Origin: Poronia punctata
Lineage: Eukaryota; Ascomycota; Sordariomycetes; Xylariales; Xylariaceae
DNA: 64,000 bases
NCBI GenBank assembly: GCA_022579005.1
Contig: MU401467.1
Location: 124,001 to 188,000, forward strand
Direction: 5' to 3'
Positions 35,001 through 46,409 of this stretch are shown in pieces. Numbering within the stretch: position 1 is the first letter of the stretch; each line of letters opens with the position of its first letter. A program made the translations under genes and the position numbers. Below the pieces are notes generated by a model. That model saw only the letters and a list, made by a program, of their open reading frames with translations, was not told the origin of the DNA and made no database searches.

Positions 35001-37189
35001 CCTTACTACATCGAGCCCGTCTATGCGTGGGGGAGTCGATTCTGATACACGGCGGCGGGGGTGCGTTTGGCTTTGCCGCCATCACTATCGCCAAAACCAT
35101 TCTTGGTACCGCCACGAACATTTTTACAACGGCCGGGTCTCCAGGAAAACGACGATTCGTCGAGGCTGAGCTGGGTATTCCCGGGGGGAATATCTTTCAC
35201 TCGCGTAATTCCTCCTTTTCCGCCGACATCAAGAAAGCTACCAAGGGGCGCGGTGTGGACGTTGTCGTCAATTTTCTAACAGGTGACCTCCTGCGGGCAA
35301 GCTGGGAGTGTGTCGCTCCATTCGGTCGCTTCATCGAGCTTGGGAAGCGGGATCTCCTCGACGCAGGCAAGTTAGATATGCATATCTTCCTCCGCAATGC
35401 GACCTTTACCGCTTTCGACTTCAGTGATCTCTATTATCAGCAAATGGAGCATCATGATACCACATTCTCAAGGTACGTACTGGTGTATTCAAACATTGAC
35501 CAGCAACAACTAGGGCCACTTCCTAACAACCGTCTGTACCAGTTTGCTCGCCCAATTATTTGACATGTATCGCTCAGGGCAAATACAACCACCTCCTATT
35601 ACCACTTTCCTTGCTCGGGACATCGCGGAGGCGTACCGCTACTTCTCATCACAAGACCGGCTAGGGAAGGTTGTTATCTCTTTCGAGCAAGAATCCACCA
35701 AGATACCGGTACGCCAGCATGAGAAGTCCTATATATACTTTGCAATTATCTGTTACTAACAAGGGCTCTAGCTCGCGCCGCCGCGGTACTTGACTCTCTT
35801 TGACCCTCAAAAAGTATACCTTCTTGCAGGCTGTCTTGGGGGACTTGGCCGGAGCTTGAGTCGATGGATGCTTGCTCGGGGAGCACGCAACTTTGTCTTT
35901 CTCGGCAGATCAGGATGCGATAAACCGAGCGCAAGAGAACTCGTCGCCCGATTAGAAGACGCCGGAGCAATCGTGAAAGTGGTACGAGGCGACGTCACCA
36001 GCCGCTCTGCCGTGGACGCGGCAGTATCGGCGTGCGTAGACACGGGAATGCGCCTCGGTGGCGTTGTACAGGCAGCCATGGGGCTTCGTGAAGCTCGTGA
36101 GTTGCATTTGAGCCTTTTTCCTTCTCTTTGACCACTTATGCACTTAAAGCGCTATATTCTCCTACTCGTCGCGCCACCTACTCCTGACAACACTTACATT
36201 TTCCGAAGCTCTTTCGAGCCTGTGAGCAGAGTAATTACTAACCTCGAGCCGGTGAAGTGTTTGCACGAATGAGCAGCGAGGATTAGCAGACTACTATTCA
36301 GCCCAAGTGGAAGGGTACTTGGAATCTGCACAAGGCGATTATGGGCTACGACGAGGATCTAGACTTCTTCTTATTGACTTCGTCCCTTTCAGGTAGTGTC
36401 GGCACGGCGACTGAGAGCAACTATTGCGCTGCTAACAGTTTCCTGGACGCTTTCGCCCGCTGGCGTCGAAGTCAGGGCAAGCCAGCCATTTCGGTAGGTC
36501 TTGGAATGATCTCGGAGGTAGGATATCTGCATGAAAATCCTGAGATAGAGGCTTTGTTACTTCGGAAAGGAATACAACCTCTTAACGAGGCCGAGTTCCT
36601 CCAGGTCATCGATCTCGCGCTCGCTGGAGTTGGAGACAAGAGCGATGGCAAAGATGCCGATTTCGCACTAGGACATATTTTAACAGGTCTCGAGCCTCTT
36701 GGCTTCCTTCGCCTGAGAAAGCGAGGCTTTGAAGTGAGTTTTAGCTCCGCTCAGGAACCCCGGATGGCTATCCTAGCCGCGGCACTAGCAGCTGAGCAAG
36801 AGGCCGAGACGGACCGATTGGGAGCGGCTAAAGAGGAACGCAACGCACTTGCCGCCGCGCAGGAGTGGTTTCAAGCTGTGCCAGATCATGCTACGGGCTT
36901 ACTTGCATCCGAAGCACATGTCGACTCGCTCCAAATCGCCTTGTTAAGGCTTATCCGGAAGCGATTTTCAAGCTTAATCCTCACCCCCGTTGAGCAGATA
37001 GATGAAAGCAAACCATTAGCCCGGTTTGGCGTGGATAGTATGATTGCATCCGAGTTCCGAAGCTGGTTTTGGACTGCTTTCAAGGTTGACGTTCCCTTCC
37101 TCGATATATTGAGCCCTGAGAAGAACCTCAGTACACTGGCTGAGTTTACGGAACATAAATTGAGAGGAGCCTATTCAGGATCCATTTAA
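29072..37189 (+). CDS. Highly reducing polyketide synthase with in-frame stop in KR
   Basis: Eleven exons: 29072-29126, 29185-29665, 29773-30081, 30147-30363, 30427-30550, 30626-30739, 30800-33906, 33992-35472, 35543-35708, 35772-36096 and 36258-37189; 2437 codons. KS (residues about 13-440) has DTACSSSL, ECHGTGTPVGDP and GLGHSEAASG, so Cys-His-His is intact. AT (about 554-877) has GHSSGEIAAA. DH (about 949-1257) has HKLESQIVFP and LDACIQ. A short MT remnant follows (about 1300-1469). ER (about 1705-2018) has GGGGAFGFAA. KR (about 2027-2267) has LAGCLGGLG and NYCAANSF. ACP (about 2347-2420) has FGVDSM. There is no release domain. Codon 2136 is TAG where relatives have Trp, so translation would stop before the KR active site and ACP. 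Confidence 0.9.
29717..29736. repeat. Poly-G tract, 20 nt, in PKS intron 2
   Basis: An uninterrupted G run within the 107-nt intron between KS exons 2 and 3. Confidence 0.9.
36284..36286 (+). other. In-frame TAG within the HR-PKS reading frame
   Basis: Lies 27 nt into the last exon, in the run ARMSSED-stop-QTTIQPKWKGTWNLH. The expected residue in HR-PKS KR domains is Trp (TGG), a single G-to-A change away. The frame on both sides is otherwise open for hundreds of codons. No alternative splice pair that skips the codon keeps the KR core. Confidence 0.8.
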
Positions 37190-39972
37190 ACCATGACAGT
37201 TGTTCGGTTTCCGGGCTCGAGGTTGAGCAATGTCAAATCTGCTGTACTCGTACACCTGTGGCTGGGTAAACGGGAAGTGCGGCTAAAGGTGGCTGTGCTA
37301 TATGTATAGAGGGTTTAATACGGAGTCTACCCAGTATAGGTACCTACTTAACCTACTCGTACAATGTAGTCATTGACTACTCCATTCTCCTTATGTGTGT
37401 AGTAGGTAGTTGCGAAACGTCGAACAGCTGGAATTTCGAGGAAAAGATACATTACTTCCTGACCGGCTACAGAATTGTAATTCCCCAGCCCAGAGGCATG
37501 GGCGGCCAATGAGTTTGGGCACTGCACTTCGGGATGCCGAGCCAGCCATCTGTGTGTAGGGGTCCTGGGGTATCCACGACGACGAGGTCTTGCGTTTTAC
37601 ATGCGCCTTGGAAAGGCGTTGAAAAACACGAGCCTGTCCCAGGGCTTAGCTTGTAGTCTAGAGCTGGCTACTTTAGTGAAATGTGTGAGCTGAGAATCTG
37701 TGGTGTGACCTCAGTCCTCGTGGTTTCCCTCTCCTACACGGGAAGGCGCGAAAGCCGGGTAGAAGCCATAGATTTGCAAATATGAGGCTACGAGGCCTCC
37801 TTGGACAAAATTCTGTGCTAGGTTAAATAGGAACAGTTTCTTTTGGAACGAAGACCGTCTTAAGCATTCTAAAGCCGCATGCAGCATACCCCGTACACCA
37901 TCATTCCGCGGTACTATGCATATAATGCCGACGAGACATGGAAGCAGGAGCTCGGGAAGCCCTCTCAGATATAGCAAACTATCATGATATCCAGATACAC
38001 TTGGCTGCAATATGGTGACAGTGAATAGCTAGCTTTATTCGGAGTAGGCCAAATAGTTCACTTTAACACTTCCTCCAGCAGCCCTCCACGAACTCGTCAT
38101 ACACCGGCTCATAGTCGCTCGGTGTCTCTATGACCTTGCTATCCTCGACGTACATCTCGACCCAAGCAAGACTGGCCACGCCAATGTGAACTCGACCTTA
38201 CAGGTATACCCACAGAGCATAAAAGTGTAAGGATTAGATACCCCCGGCGGAATGGTACCGAACTTCGAATTGCAGAACTGCGGACTTTCAGCGGTTCGGC
38301 AGTGCATGGTTCGGTAGTATCCACAGCGGGAAGTACATACCTAGCGCCATGCAGGTGCCTCGGTAGCTGGCCCCGGCGCTAGATGCTTGTAACTCGGCAG
38401 TAGCTTGGCGCCTATTGGGTAGATGCTCCGTTACATCCCCGATGGTTCGGTAGTGTCCTGTAGCTGTACGCCGATCGGACTATCTAGAGGTTGCATTTCC
38501 TACTCCGTTCGCTGGTGATTGCAGTACCGTAGTCTAGTAATATCGATGCCAAATCAATCTTTCGAGAGCCTACGATGAATTACCTTAGCTACTCCTCTAG
38601 AGAAATTTGTTCCTATCTTCTTGGTTGGACATGACTTGACGTTAGTGCCGAAACCAATGTTCGTCACCCAAAGTAAACAAAATGCATGGGCACCGGTATG
38701 GGTACTGCCAACTGGCATCCCGTTATCATTCCGCCAGGCAACAACACAATCAATCATCATCATCTCCCATAGTTGCATTATTCAGCGTCGAGATTCGAGT
38801 GCCAATATAGTGACTGATACCCCAATCCATCTATAAACCAGCAGATACCTACTCTTCAACACATCTGCCGTGAACAAAAAGCATCCAAAAGGTCTCAACC
38901 AACCACGCCATTGACGGTTTTCAGACTCACCCCAATAACCATAGTTATTTCCCGTTCATGCGCACTCCATCGCTTGCCCCAAACTAAAAAAGCTTTTTTC
39001 TAATAATGTCAAGCCTTCATGTGAACTATACTATACTTATCCTCGCAGATCTCGCCTTTCATCGCCGCCAGCGAACAAACCATTGTCTCCACCACCGTCC
39101 CAACTATTACCCCAAGTCATGGCACGCTTCGGGAACTGCCTATGCCTAGGTCGACACGATCTATCTGATCCCGCAGCAGATGAGCAGCTTTCTCCATTTT
39201 CTCACTTGGCATGTTTTAGACTAACACCGAGCTGGTGGGTCTTGCTTCCGGCCTCGGTCTCTTCATCACTCGAAAATGCCTTTTGCACTAGGTCAGGCGT
39301 GTGAGATCTTGGTCATCACAAAGAATCGGGTCGACCACTTCCATTTTCTGGCCAGGTTCCGTCTCTAATTCAGTATAAAAAGGCAAGAAGCTCTCTCGTG
39401 ACTGCACCCCCTTGGACCACCATAGACAAGTCGACCGTTCTGTTCAAGATATCGTTGTTTGATTCATTCGGTAATTTTTAATCGGAGAGGAGTTTGACGA
39501 TGCACTCGAGGCCGTGACAATCTGGGCCTTCGGATCACGACGGGACGGTGCCCATACTGTGTAACGCATTGACCGTGGGCCCGGGGATAACTTTTCGGCG
39601 CCTCTCTAGTAGCGGCCACGACAGCCAGGCACCGCTCCTTAGCACCTCACGTGACCGCTGGTAGTGGGACAACAAGAGGTAATAGGGGTCAAACTTACCA
39701 AGTTGCTGGGGTACATGGCGCACTGTGTTAGCCGCAAATGAAGATTTTGACCGGAGTAGGTAGTCGTAGGCCTTCGAGTAAATCTGTGGATTAAACGGTC
39801 AATCATGTTAAAGACGACTGATGAATGTAGTACGGAAGACCAAATAATTACCTAGTGTTTAGGAAAAGAGCAATATCAATCGACTACAAGTTAACGCCAA
39901 CATATACATCCTTATTTATTAGACATAATTATTCATTTAAATTCTCAACACGCCTTCAAGTTAGTTTACACG
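37190..39972. other. Gene-free flank at the right cluster border
   Basis: 2.8 kb with only short unrelated open frames. One stretch, 38063-38330 on the minus strand, has coding character (see separate entry). Confidence 0.5.
38063..38330 (-). pseudogene. Possible remnant or unannotated small Cys-containing gene
   Basis: Two partial open frames on the minus strand look protein-like. The first (about 38320-38175) contains CNSKFGTIPPGVSNPYTF and MLCGYTCKVEF. The second, in a shifted frame (to the stop at 38063), contains WVEMYVEDSKVIETPSDYEP and ends FVEGCWRKC. Joined, they would make a short Cys-containing product, but no clean splice pair or start with signal peptide was found. It could be a decayed small secreted protein gene, an exon pair of an unseen gene, or chance. 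Confidence 0.25.
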
Positions 39973-40456
39973 ATGACTAAACCCGCAAGTCTCGAAATCA
40001 TCCACGCCTATCGCCACCTATACAAAGGTTTGCTCCGTGCCATACAATTCTCCAAACCAGCTCGTTTCTCCGCCCGCCGTCAGATGCGAACGGCTTTTCG
40101 TGAAGAGGGGGCCAAGTTCGATCCACAGGCTATCGAGCGGACCCTGCTTTTTCTTGACGCCGCCACCAGAGAGCGTGGGTTGGAACACCGCATCTTGAAG
40201 AACCTTCTTCGCATAGGATGGGATCGGCGTCCAGGCCAGGTTACATGGAAGAGATCGCTGCTCCAGGCGAAGCTCAATCGGGGTCGGCACGTCTCCCAGC
40301 CCAGCCCAGCAGGGCACGACATGTTTTATGATGAGCGAAAGACTAACTAAGAGCAGCACTACGGAGTTGGAGGATCACGTGAACGCGACAAACTACAATC
40401 ACTACGACAGGACGATTGAAATGCTCAATAAATCCATGGGCTTATGCTTGCGATGA
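39973..40456 (+). CDS. Small DUF1763 / LYR-like protein
   Basis: The first exon opens with ATG at 39973 and reads HAYRHLYKGLLRAIQFSKPARFSARRQMRTAFRE (quoted in family terms), an LYR-like HLYKGLLRA helix of the kind found in small mitochondrial assembly factors. The unspliced frame stops at 40350. However, a continuation in another frame reads YNHYDRTIEMLNKSMGLCLR followed by a stop at 40454, which is the conserved ending of fungal DUF1763 proteins, so a short intron must lie between about 40270 and 40360. Its exact ends are uncertain because the donor is non-consensus. Mitochondrial location is inference. Confidence 0.6.
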
Positions 40457-42525
40457 GCAATATGGCACTTTGTCGGGCACACTCATTACCTGCATCATAC
40501 CGACAAGAAAATGGTGTGGCACGGGCTAAGTCAAACCCTATCTTATTTCTCAAGCATGCTGTGTTCAAGGCTCAGCGCAGATTTAGGCATGTAGGTGTTG
40601 ATTTGGCGCTTTTCCTGTTGCTGATATGTGCAATGCACGCTTGTGCTTTGGAGGGTAGCACGGGATCATTATACTGGCTAGACCAAATGTCATGGGTCGT
40701 TACAAATGGGACGCACTCCCCAGCTACCTTATAACACATATCGAAATGGAGAATAGGGTTTTGCGGGAAAACTATCCCTGCCTGCGAAGACGTAACCATC
40801 TACGCACCAGTATAATTACCTACCTATCAAAGAGCGGCAGAATCTGGGCCAGCTCTGAGTAAGCTGTCGGGCCTGTAGGCTGTTGTCTTTACCCTCTTTT
40901 GGAGGGTATTATCTTAATATTCGATCCAGTTAATTCCTCTCCAATCTTCTGTATTCATGTTAAGATCTCTCATTGAAATCATCTTGAACAGTATTCCCAC
41001 ATTCTACATGAATGGGGTATGTTTAGCAGCGTAACCCCCCGGAACGGGGCCGAGACAGTGTGGGGTTCGCGGTCAATAGAAGGCGCCTTTCAGGTTCGTG
41101 AGAGATGACGTCCGCCGACATAAAAACACAGCGGGGGATGCAAGGCCTGATTGGCTAGGTTAGCGTTTTGCGTGTTAGCCGGACGGACGTCGAAATTACA
41201 ACAACCTCAGATAACAACACCTGAAGGATAGATACATCATGTAGGTATGTATATCGCGCCAGACACTCAAATACGGCTTGGTAGATCATCATCAACCACT
41301 GTTCTATCTACTATACAGTATAATATAGAGATAATGGGCATACTCCTCACCTACACCTATGTGGCCGCTATAAGGAGCCCATAGCACAAAGGAAGTTGTA
41401 TATGCTGTTGGTTCCGTGCTTACCTTGTAGAGTGTCTAAGTACACGTAGATATATCTCGTAGGTACATAAAGTAGGTACCTATCGTGAACGTATAGGGAC
41501 ATGGCTACATTAGATTGCCAGGTAACTTCTTGACTGCTCCCTAGTCGTTCAACTCCCACCAACCTAACATCATACATGATGACCATGTTAACTGTGACTG
41601 TTTCCTTTACCCATTTACTTGTAAGCCCACGGTAAGATTAAAGATTAATCATTCGCATTGAAGGTATATGTCACATTCTTTGGAAGGCTCAACTTGGTAG
41701 CGCCAGCCAGCCAGTCACTCATTGAAGGCCAACCCCGCAAAGGAACAACCCCACTTCTAGAGTATCCGCCTTACCATAAAGTGAAGGGAGATCGGAGTCT
41801 AGCGTTGGGGTAAAGTTATACATACCGGTACTTTAGGTGGGCGTTGTGGTCCGGTATTACTCCTACATGATGATTGGAGCAGTTCTATGTTCTTTCTGCT
41901 AGTAGCAACGCTTGTTACAAGTGCTCGGTACATATTGCGACAACCGCTTGTCTAGGTACAAGATAGACTAACTTAGGTACGATACATTTCTCTAACTTAC
42001 CTACGTGTGGACAGCCTACATACCTGGACGAGTGCCGGTCTATCTTAGCACAGAACTCAGCTCATCAAGGATAGTAATACCTGCCTCCCCTAAGTTATGG
42101 TACCTACACATACATGTATCCAATTATCTCCCAAGGTACTGTAGGAGGTATCTAGGTATTTCCTGTGCATTGTGGGGAGCTAACCAAAAAGACCAAGCTG
42201 CTCGCCTGTGGATTCTTATCGAACATTGGCTCTCCTTCTCCATCCTCTTCGTCCCCAGATTGAGACTTGTTTGGACTCGCCGAATTGAACATCACTACTG
42301 CTCAAACATCAACTTTTGTGGCCCCGCAGCATTACCACTTAAACGGAACGTCTTGATCACCTTCTACCGGAATACATGACCATCGAGTCCTATCAGTTAG
42401 GGAACTTGATGGCACGGCTCCTGTCAGTAACCGACGCCATTGTATCGCGACCGCGCTGATGACTCTGGTCCTCATCTCGAGGCCATTGTCTGAAGCTTCT
42501 CACCGCAATACACGCCGGCTGAACC
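40457..42525. other. Gene-free intergenic region
   Basis: 2 kb with frequent GTAGGTA/TACCTA motifs. No supportable gene. The last 200 bp are probably the leader of the mitochondrial carrier gene. Confidence 0.5.
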
Positions 42526-43859
42526 ATGCCCGCTGAGTCCGGCCAGCAAAATGTCACTACAGCTTCCGTTCCCACCCGCATAATGCCGCCGTTGCAGCAA
42601 CATCACAACCTCAACAAAGAAGAGCCGCGTCGCTGGATAAAGCGCTACCGTACCGAGGCAGCAGCATCCGCCGCCAGCGTGCTATCTACCATTACCGCCT
42701 TTCCCCTCGATAGTGTCAAGACTCGCATGCAAACATATCCTTATGATGGCTTCCTACATTGCGTGAGGACGACACACAATGCCGAGGGAATGAGGGGATT
42801 CTTCCGAGGTGCGTCTTCACTATCTGCCTTTATTCCTCCCTTCCTCTTTCTGTCCGCCCCCCCTCGCTTACAAGCGCGCCGTTAACCCCATCGTTCCTGG
42901 ATACAGGTGTCACCGCCCCCCTCGCCAGTGTTACCTTCGTACGAACCATATCCTTCTCAATCTACCAACGCTCGAAATACGTCTATTCTGACTGGATGGC
43001 CAAAAACGTTGGTTTCAACCCACTTGAGCATGTAAATAAGAGCGGCACCTATCCCACTCTAGGGACCATTGCCTGCTTTGGGGTTGCTGGAGCTACAGCT
43101 GGCTCTGGTATCACCTTGGTATCCTGTGAGCATTTGCCCATACTTTCGACCCAAGCTATGCAATTTCATGCTAACCATCCTGAAACCATGGCCAGGTCCG
43201 TTTGAATTGACGAAGCTCAGCGCACAAGTGTCCGTGTTGATGGCAAAACAAAAGAATGCCGATCCCAAGAAACAGGCCATCGCTCTCAGTTACCACAACA
43301 AAGGCACGATAAAGACACTGGCGAATATCGTGAAGCATCGAGGCTTCGCCGGGATGTACACGGGGTTGAATCTACATTTGTGTAAGCCAATTGCCAACCA
43401 GCACCTCCGCTCTGACCGTGGACTGACATATACCAGTGAGAGATACTCTCGGGACGGGCATTTACTTCGCCACCTATGAGAGCAGCAAACAATTGTTGAC
43501 TACCTTCAGTGGCACAGACGCCCATAAGAACCCAGTTGCTGTGCTGGTAGCAGGCGCCATGTGTGGCATCGTATCATGGGCCATGATTTGTAAGTCTACC
43601 GTCGGTCACATGGTTGTCACGGCTGTTCGTTAATCTTTCTCTAGACCCTATCGATTCAGTGAAGAGCATCTACCAGCGAAATGCCTTGATGTATTCAAAG
43701 GGACAAAAGGTTCCAATCCCCAAGATTCGATTTTTCAGACGCGATATGTATCGCGGGCTTGCCGTGTCTATGGGAAGATCTGCCGCTGTCAACGCCGTAT
43801 TCTTTTCCACATTTGAATTCCTCAAGAAGAGGATCAATGCTCTCAAGGATACGCCCTGA
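42526..43859 (+). CDS. Mitochondrial carrier (SLC25) family transporter
   Basis: Five exons, 42526-42808, 42907-43125, 43196-43381, 43437-43589 and 43645-43859, give 351 aa, somewhat above the usual 300 owing to a 50-residue N-terminal extension. The three tandem carrier repeats are visible through their signature starts: FPLDSVKTRMQ, PFELTKLSAQ and YPIDSVKSIYQ (PxDxxK/R or PxExxK). Further elements are GMRGFFRG, GFAGMYTG and MYRGL at the ends of repeats and GIYFATYES in repeat 2/3. It is an inner-membrane solute exchanger; the fungal branch resembles carriers annotated as acylcarnitine-type, but the substrate cannot be told from the sequence. Confidence 0.9.
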
Positions 43860-44481
43860 GATGGACATGCAGTCCACGGGGAAACACGGCTTGCATGTTG
43901 AATGGTCTATCCGTTTAGCAGAGGCAGAAACACAGCACACGGTCGGGCGTTCTAAGGACAAGGTGATGGATGGCGTCTATCTGTCTGCGACATTCCCTAG
44001 AATGGGGACGCAAAACTATTGACGTGTAACATGTGGCATGGTGACCTTGCCCAAATGCTTTTCTCTTTCTTTAGGGTTTCATGACTAGCTCAAGGGCATA
44101 CTGCAGATACAAACATGGCCTTGCGCCTTCACGTGAAATGAAAACATGCAAACATGCTCTACACATATTGCCTCGGATGTCTCACATTTGTCTAATGTAT
44201 CAACACGCGAATCAACATTGACGTAGCCTTGCGGTCCCCAGCACAAAAGCCAGATGCCCATAAACCCTCTATTACAATAACCTAATTCGCCCCAAACAGA
44301 TGCAACTAATGAGCCATCCAAACGCCTAGCCATATACCTATTACTCGAACGCGTCATGACATGTTAGTGCAATCGCAGTGTACAACAACCATCGCTACCA
44401 CTGCACTTATTCCGACCCATTGCTCACACTCGAACCTCTTTATGTCTGCTTGCCGTCTGGCTCTTTCTCTCGGGATTGGGT
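43860..44481. other. Convergent 3' spacer, carrier / MOB1
   Basis: 3' flanks of two convergent genes; nothing else seen. Confidence 0.5.
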
Positions 44482-45353
44482 TCAATCGCTCCGCAGCATA
44501 CTCTCGACCAGATCGCCTAGGGGCCCCCAGAAGTCCTTACCGCTGGCGAGGCCGTGCTCGTCGATGAAGAGGACGTATTGCTTGAAGCTCGTATTGAGGT
44601 GGGGCTCGAGACCGAGCTCGCGAATGACGGGGTAGTGGTGGCAGTAGATGTGGGCGTAGACGCGGTACATGCGCTTGAAGATCTGGCGCACGGTCTGGGG
44701 GAAGGACTTGGGGAAAGGTACGCCGATGCGCGAGGGGAGCATGCTCTCGTTGTCGATGTGACCTTGCACCCAGCTCATCAACTGCTCAATATATGCGGGG
44801 GCCGGCATCTTTGTCGGGCGTTTGTATGTCTCGCTGTCTTGCCAGAGGTACTCGAATCTTGAAGAAATAATATTTTGAATTAGCAACAGTTTCCTTTTAG
44901 GTGGTAGGTAGTATTCTGCGATCCCGACTCACTCGTCCGTTGCTTTCATCTCGGGACACGACTGTGGCGAGCAGAACTCGGTGATGGCGCCGTACAATAA
45001 GTTGATTTGATTGTAAAAGTCGACCATATTCACGGCGAGCCATTCGTTCTCGTCCTCGCCCTCGGGTAGCTTGACGACTTTGCGCAGACTACCGCCCCCC
45101 AGCGTTGCCTCGGCATACTGGCGCAACTGGTAGTTGCCTCCTTTGCCCGTCCGTGAGCGGAACTGGTTGCGCGCGCGCTGGTTACTACTCATCGGGACGA
45201 GTTTTCCCAACCGTTAGCTCACAGGGCCTTGAAATAGTAATTCGGTATAGACATCGACTGGGCCGGATGGGAAGGGGGCTCGTTTCGCGATGTGGTTAGG
45301 CGGGGACGAAGTTGGGGCCTTTGCACATACACTGTCGTTACGAAGGAGGCCAT
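44482..45353 (-). CDS. MOB1: MOB1 kinase activator
   Basis: Exons 45353-45331, 45187-44933 and 44857-44482 give 217 aa, the family's normal length. Exon 1 codes only MASFVTT plus two bases. Mob1 binds and activates NDR/Dbf2-type kinases in the mitotic exit and septation network. Seen: [35 protein letters not shown], the zinc-ligand region [13 protein letters not shown] (two Cys) with [10 protein letters not shown] (two His), and ending [14 protein letters not shown]. All parts of the Mob fold are present. Only the last exon and part of the middle one show up as long open frames, so the tiny first exon is inferred from frame and the family N-terminus. Confidence 0.95.
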
Positions 45354-46409
45354 CTTAGCCTCAAATCTCCGAAGAGGACTGTGTGCGATAGGTATCGACT
45401 GCGACATTGGAAAATTTTCCGGTTAGCGATACATTCGTTCTCCGGGCAATGATTATTGGTTGTTGGGGATCGCGACAGCTCTTTTTGGAGCCTGGAGAGG
45501 TGCGTGATGGTACCTACAGACCCTCAATCCCTCAGTATTGAGCGTTGATTCTTCAGAATCAGTGGCTGTCTCTACGAGTTAAGAGAAGCGCTTGCGCATT
45601 GATTGCCGTATGATAGTCGAATTATGTCGGGGTGATGGCACCTTGGGTTATTAAGGTAGTCTAGTTTGTATACTTGTATAGTATCGATTTGCTTGTGTCC
45701 GTTGGCTAAAGTATCAATGTTTTGAATTCGGAGTCAGGGTTGCCCAGGTTCCCAGGGTTGTTACTGTTAGAGCACAGGCCAGAGCGATCAACAGGGGACC
45801 CCTGCTAATATGGCAGTACCCCGCGATTTTCCAGAGTGGAACGGCGCATTGCATCATGCTTGACCTTCTTTCTCACCAAACTGCCGGTAGGGGCAGCCAT
45901 CCTCAATCTTGTCATCTACAGCCTAGGTGCAGATACTCGTACGAGTGAATCTAGCAAGTGTGGATATGTATGTTTACCTAATTTACTTCCATCTTGCACT
46001 ACTTTGTAGTGCTGGCTAATAGTCTTGCTCATGAACTACTGTACTAAGCGCCTTCCTCCCACTTTTGTAGTCACTCAGCAGGTACTGACTGTACAAGATG
46101 TACATACAGAGGTATATGTATGTACGTACCCTCCAGGTACCTCCAGTTCAGGTAGGGCAATTACCCCCATGCACACATGCAGAGAGTTACAGACCCCTTT
46201 CCTCATTTTACCTACCTGCGCCTACCTGATCTATAGAATGCCATCCGAACTCGAGGTAGTTACGGAATTTTGATTGGCATCTACGATTTGTAGGTTGCAG
46301 GTGCTTAGGTTAGGTAGTTGCATAGAATCTCCTTGTTTGAACTATTTGTCCAGCCAGATTTTATGGATCAACCTCTTAATCTGACCCCTACTACTGTCGA
46401 TGGGACATT
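45354..46409. other. Intergenic, MOB1 promoter
   Basis: 1 kb without a supportable gene. TACCTACCTG-type motifs cluster around 46080-46240. Confidence 0.5.

Larger units (their letters stand above)
11228..37189. other. Polyketide biosynthetic gene cluster
   Basis: Nine genes: P450, P450, FAD oxidase (all minus), SDR (plus), Pth11-like membrane protein (minus), SDR, cupin (plus), SDR (minus) and HR-PKS (plus). The set matches clusters known to make alkyl salicylaldehydes and epoxycyclohexenols (vir, fog, srd and anu type clusters) in enzyme classes. Product assignment is inference. Borders are set by the conserved CHY/RING gene on the left and the DUF1763-like and carrier genes on the right. 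The Pth11-like gene may be a bystander. Confidence 0.75.

Noticed and set aside
36284..36289. Reading GATTAG-CAG as an intron acceptor that removes the PKS stop codon
   Set aside because: With the GTGAGT donor at 36097 the phase is wrong, and an in-phase donor would delete conserved KR core residues.
44554..44862. 102-codon plus-strand ORF
   Set aside because: Shadow of the MOB1 last exon on the opposite strand.
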